Part shown: positions 15,449 through 23,564 of the stretch, in pieces
Layout of the letters: each line of letters begins with the position of its first letter
How positions within the stretch are numbered: the first letter of the stretch is position 1
Source of the DNA: Bradyrhizobium sp. NAS96.2
GTDB taxonomy: Bacteria > Pseudomonadota > Alphaproteobacteria > Rhizobiales > Xanthobacteraceae
DNA length: 32,143 bases
Direction: 5' to 3'
Assembly (NCBI RefSeq): GCF_001908235.1
Contig: NZ_LGHK01000140.1
Coordinates: forward strand, 1 to 32,143
The notes under the pieces: model-generated
Database searches by the model: none
Told to the model about the DNA's origin: nothing
The model's input: only the letters and a program-made list of their open reading frames with translations
Made by a program: the position numbers and the translations under genes

Positions 15449-16604
15449 CCCGGAGCTCAAGCGGCTCCGGGATGAAGGCTTCAACGTGCAGATCAGAAAC
15501 GGTTTTCTGATCATGCGGGATGTTCCCTATGTGAACGCAAGGAGGGAAGTAAAACGCGGATTTCTGGCGACTTCGCTGCTTTTGTCCAATGACCGGATCC
15601 AGCCTCCGGACAGTCACACCATACACTTCGGCGGCGAGTTTCCGTGCGATCAGAGCGGCCGTCCGTTGGAGAGGATTCGCAACAGCGATGCCGTTGTTCC
15701 CATCGCAGACGGCCTTGCCGCAGACCGAACGTTCTCTGCCAAGCCGCAGCCGACGGGGCGCTACGAGAACTACTACGACAAGATAACCACCTACGCTGAT
15801 ATTCTCGGTGGTCCAGCCCGCGCGCTCGATCCCGATGCTACGGCCAGAACATTCCCGCTGGTCGCGGGGGAAGAGGCCGGCTCGGTGTTTCGCTATCTGG
15901 ATACGGCCTCCAGCCGCGCCGAGATCGTGGCGATCTCCGACAAGCTGAAGATTAACAGGGTTGGCATCGTCGGGCTCGGTGGGACTGGCGGCTATGTGCT
16001 GGATCTGGTTGCCAAGACGCCGGTCGGAGAAATTCATCTCTTCGACGGGGACGTATTTTATCAGCACAACGCATTTCGTGCGCCGGGGGCGGCTTCAGGG
16101 CTTGATCTGGAGCGGAAGTTGAGGAAGGTTGATTATTTTCGAGAGCTCTACGATAGGATGCGGTCGGGGATCATTACTCACCCGACATATGTGACCGCCG
16201 CGAATGCTTCCATGCTGGAGGGGCTGGATTTCGTTTTTCTCTGCATGGAGGGCGGCGACAAGATCAGCATTGTCAAGAAACTTGAGGAACTGAAGACCCC
16301 TTTCATCGATGTTGGAATGGGTCTTTACGTCAGTGAAGACAAGCTTGGCGGGATCATCCGAACCACGACCAGTGTCGAGGGCAAACGTGATCATGTCTGG
16401 ACTAAGCGGCGAATCCCATTTGCCACCAACGCCGACCGAAACGAATACGATCTGAATATACAGATCGCCGACCTGAACGCGCTCAATGCGGCTCTGGCGG
16501 TGATCCGCTGGAAGCGCCTGCTCGGGTTCTATCTCGATCAGGAGCACGAGTTCTTTAGCACCTATACCATTGGCGGCAATGACCTAGCGAATGAAGATCA
16601 ATGA
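15423..16604 (+). CDS. E1/ThiF-like ubiquitin-activating enzyme
   Basis: 393 aa. The C-terminal two thirds are a ThiF/E1 Rossmann domain: VGIVGLGGTGGYVLDLVA (180-197) binds ATP, LFDGD (206-210) and NAFRA (216-220) follow in the usual order, and 'DFVFLCMEGGD' (269-279) is the strand before the crossover loop. The first ~165 residues look like the DUF6791-type domain common in ThiF proteins next to multiubiquitin. The enzyme should adenylate the C terminus of the modifier encoded upstream. Only two cysteines are present (Cys75, Cys274), and neither sits where E1 enzymes hold the thioester Cys, so it may be adenylation-only or use a non-Cys transfer. The start overlaps the multiubiquitin gene and the TGA overlaps the next ATG by four bases. 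No separate E2 gene is seen. Confidence 0.9.
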   Translation: MSRRLFDLNPELKRLRDEGFNVQIRNGFLIMRDVPYVNARREVKRGFLATSLLLSNDRIQPPDSHTIHFGGEFPCDQSGRPLERIRNSDAVVPIADGLAADRTFSAKPQPTGRYENYYDKITTYADILGGPARALDPDATARTFPLVAGEEAGSVFRYLDTASSRAEIVAISDKLKINRVGIVGLGGTGGYVLDLVAKTPVGEIHLFDGDVFYQHNAFRAPGAASGLDLERKLRKVDYFRELYDRMRSGIITHPTYVTAANASMLEGLDFVFLCMEGGDKISIVKKLEELKTPFIDVGMGLYVSEDKLGGIIRTTTSVEGKRDHVWTKRRIPFATNADRNEYDLNIQIADLNALNAALAVIRWKRLLGFYLDQEHEFFSTYTIGGNDLANEDQ

Positions 16605-17017
16605 GAAGCAGCATTTCGATCTCCCACGAATTCGTGGACTTCATACCGGACGAGCTCGCCGACAGGGTGATCTATGTCTCGATACCCTATGCCACGGCGG
16701 CTCACCGGTGCTTCTGCGGCTGCGGCTCCAAGGTGGTGACGCCGATCAGCAGACAAGGCTGGTCGGTGACATTCGATGGAGAGACGGTCTCGCTGCATCC
16801 ATCGATCGGCAATTATGGCCTTCAATGCCAGTCCCACTACTTCGTGCGCAACGATCGGGTGGTATGGGCTCGCGCCATGTCCCAGGAAGAGATCGACGCC
16901 GATCGGCTGAGCGATGACCTGTTGCCTTTGAAACGTCCCGGCGGGACGGATACCGCAGCGCGGCCGGCGAGCATCGCCGGGCGATTCCTGAACTGGTTGC
17001 GACGAGGCGAAATCTGA
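16601..17017 (+). CDS. DUF6527-family zinc-binding protein
   Basis: 138 aa. A Cys cluster HRCFCGCGSK (Cys37, Cys39, Cys41) and a second knuckle 'GLQCQSHYFV' (Cys76, His79) frame a conserved-looking core with GWSVTFDGETVSLHPSIGN. This pattern is that of DUF6527, which is found in multiubiquitin/ThiF operons; some workers regard it as a candidate metal-dependent peptidase or ligase-like factor, but its activity is not something I can derive from sequence. The tail (LNWLRRGEI) is basic. Its ATG overlaps the E1-like stop (ATGA), so it is translated with it. It could bind the modifier, or act as an E3-like or deconjugating partner. Confidence 0.8.
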   Translation: MRSSISISHEFVDFIPDELADRVIYVSIPYATAAHRCFCGCGSKVVTPISRQGWSVTFDGETVSLHPSIGNYGLQCQSHYFVRNDRVVWARAMSQEEIDADRLSDDLLPLKRPGGTDTAARPASIAGRFLNWLRRGEI

Positions 17018-17049
17018 TCAACGAAGCACTTTAAGAACGGGGTAGGCGG

Positions 17050-18405
17050 ATGACTGCGGAAATCGCGGTGCTTAATCGGAGCGCGGTGGCGCTGGCTGCA
17101 GACAGCGTGGTTACGATAGGGCACGGCTCCAATGCCAAGACCTACGCGTCCGAGAACAAGCTGTTCGAGTTGTCGGAGAAGAAGCCGGTCGGGCTCATGA
17201 TCTACAACTCGCTCGATTTCTACGGTTATCCGTGGGAAGTCCTGATCAAGGATTTCAGGAAGGAAAAGGGGAGCACCGCATGTGAAAGTGTCTGCGACTG
17301 GACGCAATGTTTCGTTGATTGGCTCGACGTCAAGCACAGGCCAACCGAGGATCAGCAGGAAAGTCAGTTCACCCGCAACGTCAGGGAGATTCTCCAGGAA
17401 CCGGTCAGCAAAGTGCGTGGCAAGAGCATTCCTTTCCTCACGAGGCGGCGGACAAAGGCGCTGCAACAGCGCATCAGAGACATCCTGCCGGAGGTGATAC
17501 GAGAAGAGACCCGGGCGCTGATCGATTACGGCAGTATCAGTACTGTCAACAAGCTGAAAGCCGCAGATCCCAATCACGCCAGAATACTGGACGAGACCAC
17601 GCTGCAGACCTGGTTGAGTGATCGGGCAGCGCTGATCGATCAGATCGCAGCCGAGCAGTTCGGAAATTATCCTCTGGATGACGCCGACAAGCGGACGCTG
17701 CGGCAATATGTGCTCGACGTCTTCAGCCGCCACGTATTTACCAGTTCCCACACCGGGCTGGTGTTTGCCGGCTTTGGAGACAGTGAGCAGTTTCCCTCGC
17801 TCCACAACGTCACAATCGACGGCGTCTTGGGCGGAAGCTTGCGCTGCCTCGAAGGCGACTACTATGACGTCGATCGGTCCGAAAATCAGGGAACAGTCAT
17901 TCCATTCGCGCAGCCTGATGTTGCCCGACGCTTCCTGTACGGGGTCGACGATATCCTGGAGGATCAGGTCGCCCATTATTTCGTCAGCGCGATTAAGGAC
18001 CTGGCGCCCCACATCAGTTCAAGTCTTGGTCTGGGCGGCGAGCGAAGGAAGGCATTGAAGCAGGCGCTCGAGATAGCCGCAGATTCGCTCAAGCAGAGCT
18101 ATTTTGGTTCGGCGAGCGATGACCTGAAGAACCATTTTTTCTGGTCGATCGAGGATATGGTCCGCTTGATGCCCAAGCAGGAGATGGCCAACCTTGCTGA
18201 AGCACTTGTAAATATTACAATTATAAAGAGAAGGGCTTCCGCCGAACTGGAGACCGTAGGTGGTCCGATCGACGTTGCCGTCATTTCGCGGCACGAGGGC
18301 TTCGTATGGGTAAAACGCAAACATTACTTCGATCCCCGGTTGAATCCTCGCTTCTTTTGGAGGAAATTCGGCGTAGGAAACCACGACAGTGAGGCCGAGG
18401 CATGA
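17050..18405 (+). CDS. Proteasome-like Ntn-hydrolase candidate
   Basis: 451 aa. After removal of Met1 the chain begins TAEIAVLNRSAVALAADSVV: Thr1, a beta strand, then Asp17 in 'LAADS', the exact Thr1-Asp17 spacing of proteasome beta subunits and HslV. A Lys in 'SENKLFELS' (Lys36 by the same count; Lys29 is also near) may stand in for Lys33, followed by a strand VGLMIYN as in proteasome folds (VG-x-x-G/Y). The rest is longer than a proteasome subunit (about 230 aa): a charged helical insert (about 90-200) and a second alpha/beta part with FAGFGDSEQFPSLHNVTIDG (234-253), which resembles the second half of Ntn folds. It has no signal or membrane segment. It lies 32 bases after DUF6527 in the ubiquitin-like operon. 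I infer a self-assembling protease tied to the modifier. The fold assignment rests on motif reading only. Confidence 0.75.
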   Translation: MTAEIAVLNRSAVALAADSVVTIGHGSNAKTYASENKLFELSEKKPVGLMIYNSLDFYGYPWEVLIKDFRKEKGSTACESVCDWTQCFVDWLDVKHRPTEDQQESQFTRNVREILQEPVSKVRGKSIPFLTRRRTKALQQRIRDILPEVIREETRALIDYGSISTVNKLKAADPNHARILDETTLQTWLSDRAALIDQIAAEQFGNYPLDDADKRTLRQYVLDVFSRHVFTSSHTGLVFAGFGDSEQFPSLHNVTIDGVLGGSLRCLEGDYYDVDRSENQGTVIPFAQPDVARRFLYGVDDILEDQVAHYFVSAIKDLAPHISSSLGLGGERRKALKQALEIAADSLKQSYFGSASDDLKNHFFWSIEDMVRLMPKQEMANLAEALVNITIIKRRASAELETVGGPIDVAVISRHEGFVWVKRKHYFDPRLNPRFFWRKFGVGNHDSEAEA

Positions 18406-18593
18406 TGGAAGGAAGAAAAGCGCGCCGCTTGCGCCGTTCGCCATCTTCGGGTCTCTCCGGTGAAGTTCACGACGAAACGTTGGCGGCGCGTTTGCGTCGC
18501 GTCGCTGAAGAGCAGGCCCAAAAGGCGGTCAAGGATCTCGAAGAGAAGGAAAGAGAGCGTCGGGATCCGGCTCGGGTGCATCCGAAAAGATGA
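18402..18593 (+). CDS. Small charged protein ending the ubiquitin-like operon
   Basis: 63 aa. The ATG overlaps the stop of the Ntn-hydrolase gene by four bases (ATGATG), and GGCCGAGG lies upstream. The N terminus is very basic (GRKARRLRRSPSSG); the rest is one long charged helix (LAARLRRVAEEQAQKAVKDL, then EEKERERRD) that could form a coiled coil. Such a protein could be an adaptor, an assembly factor, or a substrate of the protease beside it. Not recognised as a family. The coupling to the upstream gene is the best argument that it is real. Confidence 0.55.
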   Translation: MMEGRKARRLRRSPSSGLSGEVHDETLAARLRRVAEEQAQKAVKDLEEKERERRDPARVHPKR

Positions 18594-18885
18594 TCAAGTA
18601 GGACGCGTGCTTGGGGAGCTCACCTGCGCCGATGGCCGCGGTCTTCCATGCCAGGCCCAACGATGTTTGTGGCATTCTCGTGAGAGGAAAGCGCTTGCGG
18701 TTCTGTCTTGGTCCGCCGGTTGATGTGACGTATTTTGCGACCCATCGACGCTGCCCGATATGAGCTCTTCCTGAGGCGGACCCTCCAGGCGGGGCTATCA
18801 GATGAACGCAGAATACCTTGCCGGCCGCGACTTCAAAACGTCCCTCACGGCGCTGCCATCCCTCGCGGCAAGAGCGCTCGTTCCG
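18594..18885. other. Intergenic region between convergent operons
   Basis: About 290 bases between the end of the plus-strand ubiquitin-like operon and the end of the minus-strand McrBC-like operon. A 43-codon plus-strand ORF at 18632-18763 (MAAVFHARPNDVCG...) has normal-looking residues but no well-placed ribosome binding site, and may be a relic. No clear terminator hairpin with a T-run was seen for either operon. Confidence 0.4.
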
Positions 18886-20553
18886 TTAGATGTTGCTGAA
18901 TAAAAGCTCGCCGGCGTGCTGTGAGGCGGCGGAGCCGTTTGCCAGTGACGATCCCAGTGCCAGTGACGATGCCAGCTGCGGCACCACCATCAGCAGCATG
19001 TTCTCCAGCCGGCGGCTTGCTTCCGGATCCTGCTGGGGGCCTGGGCAAAGCAGCGTGCAATCACTCGCACCCGGGATCTGCTGCAAGTCCTGCCATGCCG
19101 CCGCGGGGGGAGGGAACACAACAAATCCTCCCATAGGGTGACATCGGACGACCAGGTCGCCGGTCGCCCAGCCAAGTGTTCGCCTGTATCGCTCAACGGT
19201 GTATGGCTTTGTGCTCGTCTTGTCCTGGCCCTTGCCATGGTGTTTCGGGCTTGCCAAACACGCATCCCCGACCACGAGACATTTGGTATGCGCGGTGGTG
19301 ATCCGGATGATGTAATCCGGTGCGCAGCGAGGTTCAGAGCCCAAAAAGGGACGGTCCGGATCCAGCTCCTGATTGCGCGCCGCCCATTCGAGGGCCGGCA
19401 CGGTGCGATCATGGGCGGGCGGCAGCTCCTGGTAATCGATGAATACGGGGCCGGGCTCATAATCGAGCTCCACAACGATGTCGTCGCGCTGAAAGCGCCA
19501 GGAGCAGGAGCTCACCACGTCTGTTGCCTGCGCATAACATGCGCCCGTGAAACCCAGCCGACGGAATTCCTTGGCCAGCCATACGGCGCCCCAAAGCGCC
19601 CACAGACTGTTCAGGAACACCGGAGGAAAATGCGACCTTGATGACTCGATTGCAGAGAATGACTCGGATATGCGAGGCGCGAATGCGCGAAGCAGCCGAC
19701 GAAGGCGATAATCGCGCTGAAACAGGGGACCTGGATGCACGAGGACGGTCATCAGCTCCACCTCGTCGCGAAGACGCGTGAGTGACCTCGACAGCTCTGT
19801 CAGCTTGAATTCGAGGGCGACCAGCCGCTCTATCTCCTCGTCAAGCTTCTTTTGCCGCCCCTCGGAGTTGCTCCTGGTCCCCTTCAATCGGAGCAGGCTC
19901 AATTCAGTCGTAACCAGGGTGGCTGCCTCGAGTAGCTGGCTATGCCTGCGTACCGCCCAGTGTGAGATGATGGCATTCTCGGCGAGCGGCACGCCGCGCC
20001 TGGCATGAGGTCCAAGTTCCGCGAATGGATCTCGGCGGATCGAGAGTGCTGCAGGCAGTTCCTCGATCACGAGTCCAACAAGTTCGGACGGCGCGATGGT
20101 CTGCCCACCTTCGGCGCGGCGGCTCCATGTCCGCTCCGGACGCTCAGTGACCATGTCCCAGGCGGCGGTTATTCCGAGCTCCAATTCGATATCCTCGACC
20201 ATCGCGATCACGTCACGGTAGCCGAGCAGCAGTGTTGGAATAATGTAGCACCGCAAGGTGCAACCTTTTGGCACCTTCAACGCCAGGCTCACCTCGCCCA
20301 GGCGACGATTATATGCCAGCTCGGCTTCGAGGTCCCATCGTTGCCATCGCGCACCTTCCGGCGCGGGGTCGTCAAGCAGCTCCAGCTTTGCCTTGCTCTC
20401 GGCCTGTGCCCGGTGGCCCCTGATCAGGACATCGAGATACGGGGCATCATCACGAATGAGGTACCACGTCTTGGGCTCCCAGGCGTATTCGACGCTGACG
20501 CCGTCGGCGCCTGCAACCCGCACGGCTTCAATGAAGGTCTGTCCTATTGCCAA
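18886..20553 (-). CDS. McrC-like (DUF2357-type) protein with altered nuclease motif
   Basis: 555 aa. The layout fits the McrC/DUF2357 group: a beta-rich N-terminal domain (1-150), a long helical middle (200-300, with SEGRQKKLDEEIERLVALEF), and a C-terminal PD-(D/E)XK-like domain. In the last, ALEWAARNQELDPDRPF leads to APDYIIRI (Pro412-Asp413) and LVVGDACLAS (Asp430-Ala-Cys432). In active relatives the last motif is D/E-x-K; here Cys432 replaces the Lys, with Lys437 the nearest alternative, so cleavage activity is uncertain. McrC proteins join an McrB ring and cut DNA when it translocates. The start overlaps the end of the Hsp70-McrB gene by ten bases, so the two are one unit. The C-terminal tail is low in complexity and coded by an 18-base tandem repeat. 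Confidence 0.75.
   Translation of the reverse strand: MAIGQTFIEAVRVAGADGVSVEYAWEPKTWYLIRDDAPYLDVLIRGHRAQAESKAKLELLDDPAPEGARWQRWDLEAELAYNRRLGEVSLALKVPKGCTLRCYIIPTLLLGYRDVIAMVEDIELELGITAAWDMVTERPERTWSRRAEGGQTIAPSELVGLVIEELPAALSIRRDPFAELGPHARRGVPLAENAIISHWAVRRHSQLLEAATLVTTELSLLRLKGTRSNSEGRQKKLDEEIERLVALEFKLTELSRSLTRLRDEVELMTVLVHPGPLFQRDYRLRRLLRAFAPRISESFSAIESSRSHFPPVFLNSLWALWGAVWLAKEFRRLGFTGACYAQATDVVSSCSWRFQRDDIVVELDYEPGPVFIDYQELPPAHDRTVPALEWAARNQELDPDRPFLGSEPRCAPDYIIRITTAHTKCLVVGDACLASPKHHGKGQDKTSTKPYTVERYRRTLGWATGDLVVRCHPMGGFVVFPPPAAAWQDLQQIPGASDCTLLCPGPQQDPEASRRLENMLLMVVPQLASSLALGSSLANGSAASQHAGELLFSNI
18941..18976 (-). repeat. 18-bp tandem repeat inside the McrC-like gene
   Basis: Two imperfect copies, GCCAGTGACGATCCCAGT and GCCAGTGACGATGCCAGC, differing at two positions. 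They encode the Ala/Ser/Leu/Gly-rich tail (LALGSSLANGS) near the C terminus, so a change of copy number would keep the frame. Confidence 0.7.
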
Positions 20554-23500
20554 GGCGACACAAATCCAAGTCGTGCCTGCTGGCGCGCCAGCTTCAGACG
20601 CCGTCGGGTGCGGGGAAGCTCCTCGGCGCCCTCGACCGCCTTTTCCAGGGCATCCAGCGCCGGCTGCAATTGATCGAAGGCGCCGGCTATCTTCACCAGG
20701 ATCCGGCTTGCAAGGACTCGGTCGACGAGTTCGTCCCGCTTCAACAGCCCCTTGCCTTGCAGGTCCAATCGATGATGCAGGCTCAAAATCGCCTTGACGT
20801 CGGCGATGACGCGCCGGGAAGGTAGAAGGTCATGGCGTAGATCATGTTCAAAAACGGCGACGTGCAGCGCATGCAGCACGGCATCGACGCGCTCATCGGT
20901 GCTCGCACCATCGACTGCGGCACTCGGCAGGCCCGGCAGCACCGGTACTGATTCAAGCCTGGTCAACACCGTCGGGTTGACTGCGTCCCAAGGGACCTGT
21001 GCGAGCTCAAGAAGAAAGCACCGGTCGATCACTTTCGGCGATGGTGGCCGCGAGGAATCGTCGATGTTCATCGTACCAAAGATCCGGCATGGAGCCATCT
21101 TCAGCTCGCGCGTGATGGCGCCGTCGCCGCCATCGAGCGCGTGGAACAGCCGTGACAGGTAGTATTCAGGACGCGTCAGGTTGAACTCATCGAAAAGAAT
21201 CAAATGCGAGTCCGGATCACCTCCAAGCAAGTGACGCAGCTCTCCGTCGTCCCCGAACAGCACGTGATCGTTCTCCCAATGCGCCTGAACGGCAACTTCG
21301 TGGAACGTCTGTCCTCCCTCTCTCCCTAAGATGCGCGCGATTGTGCGAACGAGCGTCGACTTGCCACAGCCGGGAGGTCCAGCAAGCAGGACGATTGGGC
21401 GCACGGCCAGCGCCAATAGCGCAACGACGATATCGTCGAACTGCAGATGAAGATCTGTCGCTTTCAGCGATTCTCGGAGTGCATCGAGAGCATGGGAGAA
21501 CCGAGAGTCAGAAATGCGGGCGTCCCAGTCAAATCGGCTCTCTTCGTCAAGATTGGGTTGAACCGCGGGCGCCGGAGCAAGCGGCACGACTGACAGGGCA
21601 GGCTCTGCGCTGCTGTGCGCTCTGCGGCGGTCATCGTTGATCGCCACCTCGGCGGCTTGTCCGACCACAGAAGCCGTTTCCGCAAGCGAAGGAGGGGCGG
21701 GCGTTACAATTTCCACATCTTGCGGGGACAGGGTCGCTTCAGACGTATCCGTGCCTTTTGCATCGAGCGCTGCGTCGGGCTCGCTCTCGGTCTTCGGCAG
21801 CAAATCGGATTCGTCGAGACCTTCCAGCACGACGCGATCGAGCTCTTCCGCGGAAATCCAGCCGCGATCCGCAGTCAGGGCAACGATTTTTGACATCCCG
21901 AGATCGAGCACCACGTCTTCCGCCGCGTCGACCGCGAGAGCTCCGGGCTGCAGAGGGCCATCGAAGGGATCCAGCGAGGATTCCTGGCGCGTTCGAAGCG
22001 TATTGGCGTCAATCCAGAGAGAGCCCTTGGTTCCCTCGACCTGCTCGGAGTGGATGGTCGCCCGCTGCTTTGCCGGATCCCATTCGACCTCCATCCTGCC
22101 TGGTGATTGACGGACACGAAAAGCGTCGAATTTTCGACCCTGACGAGCCGCAACACCTGCTGCGCCGCCCGGGATCAGCCGCATTCGTGGCTGCGCACCC
22201 TTTGCGAAGGCCGGCAGATCGGAAATGGGACGCTTGCCTCCGTCGTCGATGAAGGGATCGTTCGGATCGAGTACGGTAACCTGCTGTTCCAGCTCTGCCG
22301 GTTGCTTGACGCCCAGCAACAGCGGATAGGCGAGCGTGGACTCCAATGGTGCCTTGAAGACATTGCCGCCTTGTCCATCCGGTTCACGCAGACGCGGTGG
22401 ATCGTAATTATGAAGAATGTGGGCGAGCCCGCCGGCCGCGGCGGCAATCGCGAACGAACTTCCCACCCGAAGCACCGTTGGGCGATGGTCGTCCGGGAAC
22501 AGCGTTGACATCATCGCATCCTCAAAGCCGGGCAGCAGGCTCGTCCCTCCGGCCAGCAAGATGGTATCGATGAGGCGATAGGCCTCCTTTGCCGAACCGA
22601 CGTTGCGATCGCGAAGCCGCTCCTCGCTCTTGCGGCGGGCATCTTCTGACGAGATCTGGTTCTCATAGAGGCGCTCACACAGCCTTTCGAACAGAGGCTG
22701 CAGCGCTTGCCAGAGCTCGTTGGCTACGGTCTCGAGGGTTCGTCGATCGATAAACAGGGGAGTGGCCGACGGAACCTCGACAGGGGCCACGACGTTCGCG
22801 TGGCTAGACCGCACCTTTGCTCGCTCTACCGCGCGCAGGGTACGGTCGCGCTCCTTTTCCAGCAGAAAGTCGTCTACACCAAGAATTTCCGCAAGCCGGA
22901 CATCAACCCAGCGCCCCGCATGACCGACACTGTCGCCCCTCAACGCGCGCACACGAAGGTCTCGCTGTGCTCCTTTCGCATCGGCCTCAACGATCGTGCC
23001 ATCTCGCCGGCTCAACACCAAAGTCATGTTGGCGGTCGAGGCACCCACGTCGATGACAAGGAGGACGTTGTTGGTCCCAGTCTCGAGCTTGAGCGTACGC
23101 TTGAGAAGGCGAAAATACTCGGCGACCATCTCGGGTTCCGGCACGATGGTGATGCCGGGAATCGCAGCTTCGACGGCGTCCTTGTAGCGCGTTCTGGTTT
23201 TTTCGTCGCCAATCGATGGCATCAGAGCGTATTTGCGCCGATTCCTGAACTGCGGTGGGAGCCCCTCCAGGATTTTCCTGAGATACGCCCGAAAAACTTC
23301 GTCACGTTCCAGCTCCCGAAAGGGAGTGTGCGGATTGCTTGAATCGTAGAAGATCTTCCGGACCGGCTTGGTGCCGTGAAGCATCCAGTCCTTGATGTCG
23401 TCCAACTCATAGACCCAGGCAGCATCTTTGGGACGATCCAGTCGCAACGTCCACTGTCTTCGATCGTTGCTATTGGGATCCGCTACAATGAAACAACGCG

Positions 23501-23564
23501 ATGGGCGGAATGGCTGCAAGTCGTCTTGCAGGAGAAAACGGAACGCAGTTTCGGACATGCTCAC
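20544..23564 (-). CDS. Hsp70/actin-fold domain fused to McrB-like AAA+ ATPase
   Basis: 1006 aa. Residues about 110-380 look like an Hsp70-type ATPase: 'KYALMPSIGDEKTRTRYKDA' then PEPEMVAEYF (the EPtAAA helix), LLVIDVGASTANMTLVL (168-184, phosphate-2 loop) and TILLAGGTSLLPGFEDAM (334-351, adenosine motif). The N-terminal phosphate-1 loop (D-L-G-T-T) is not seen. After a Pro/Ala/Glu-rich linker (about 580-680) comes an McrB-type AAA+ domain: Walker A GPPGCGKST (729-737), Walker B LILFDEFN (788-795), sensor GTMNIDDSS (830-838) and arginine finger in VIDRCF (848). McrB rings hydrolyse GTP and drive McrC; an Hsp70-like sensor on the same chain is unusual. It overlaps the McrC-like gene. The start is uncertain: GTG at 23564 or ATG at 23558, but an open frame with protein-like sequence continues upstream. 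Confidence 0.85.
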   Translation of the reverse strand: MSMSETAFRFLLQDDLQPFRPSRCFIVADPNSNDRRQWTLRLDRPKDAAWVYELDDIKDWMLHGTKPVRKIFYDSSNPHTPFRELERDEVFRAYLRKILEGLPPQFRNRRKYALMPSIGDEKTRTRYKDAVEAAIPGITIVPEPEMVAEYFRLLKRTLKLETGTNNVLLVIDVGASTANMTLVLSRRDGTIVEADAKGAQRDLRVRALRGDSVGHAGRWVDVRLAEILGVDDFLLEKERDRTLRAVERAKVRSSHANVVAPVEVPSATPLFIDRRTLETVANELWQALQPLFERLCERLYENQISSEDARRKSEERLRDRNVGSAKEAYRLIDTILLAGGTSLLPGFEDAMMSTLFPDDHRPTVLRVGSSFAIAAAAGGLAHILHNYDPPRLREPDGQGGNVFKAPLESTLAYPLLLGVKQPAELEQQVTVLDPNDPFIDDGGKRPISDLPAFAKGAQPRMRLIPGGAAGVAARQGRKFDAFRVRQSPGRMEVEWDPAKQRATIHSEQVEGTKGSLWIDANTLRTRQESSLDPFDGPLQPGALAVDAAEDVVLDLGMSKIVALTADRGWISAEELDRVVLEGLDESDLLPKTESEPDAALDAKGTDTSEATLSPQDVEIVTPAPPSLAETASVVGQAAEVAINDDRRRAHSSAEPALSVVPLAPAPAVQPNLDEESRFDWDARISDSRFSHALDALRESLKATDLHLQFDDIVVALLALAVRPIVLLAGPPGCGKSTLVRTIARILGREGGQTFHEVAVQAHWENDHVLFGDDGELRHLLGGDPDSHLILFDEFNLTRPEYYLSRLFHALDGGDGAITRELKMAPCRIFGTMNIDDSSRPPSPKVIDRCFLLELAQVPWDAVNPTVLTRLESVPVLPGLPSAAVDGASTDERVDAVLHALHVAVFEHDLRHDLLPSRRVIADVKAILSLHHRLDLQGKGLLKRDELVDRVLASRILVKIAGAFDQLQPALDALEKAVEGAEELPRTRRRLKLARQQARLGFVSPWQ

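Noticed and set aside
16837..18012. 391-codon minus-strand ORF
   Set aside because: It lies exactly opposite the Ntn-hydrolase gene, which has proteasome-like motifs, operon overlaps and a promoter; the reverse frame is a shadow.
20005..20797. Plus-strand ORFs of 180-220 codons
   Set aside because: Opposite the McrC-like and Hsp70-McrB genes; composition rich in Arg/Ser/Pro, no binding site.
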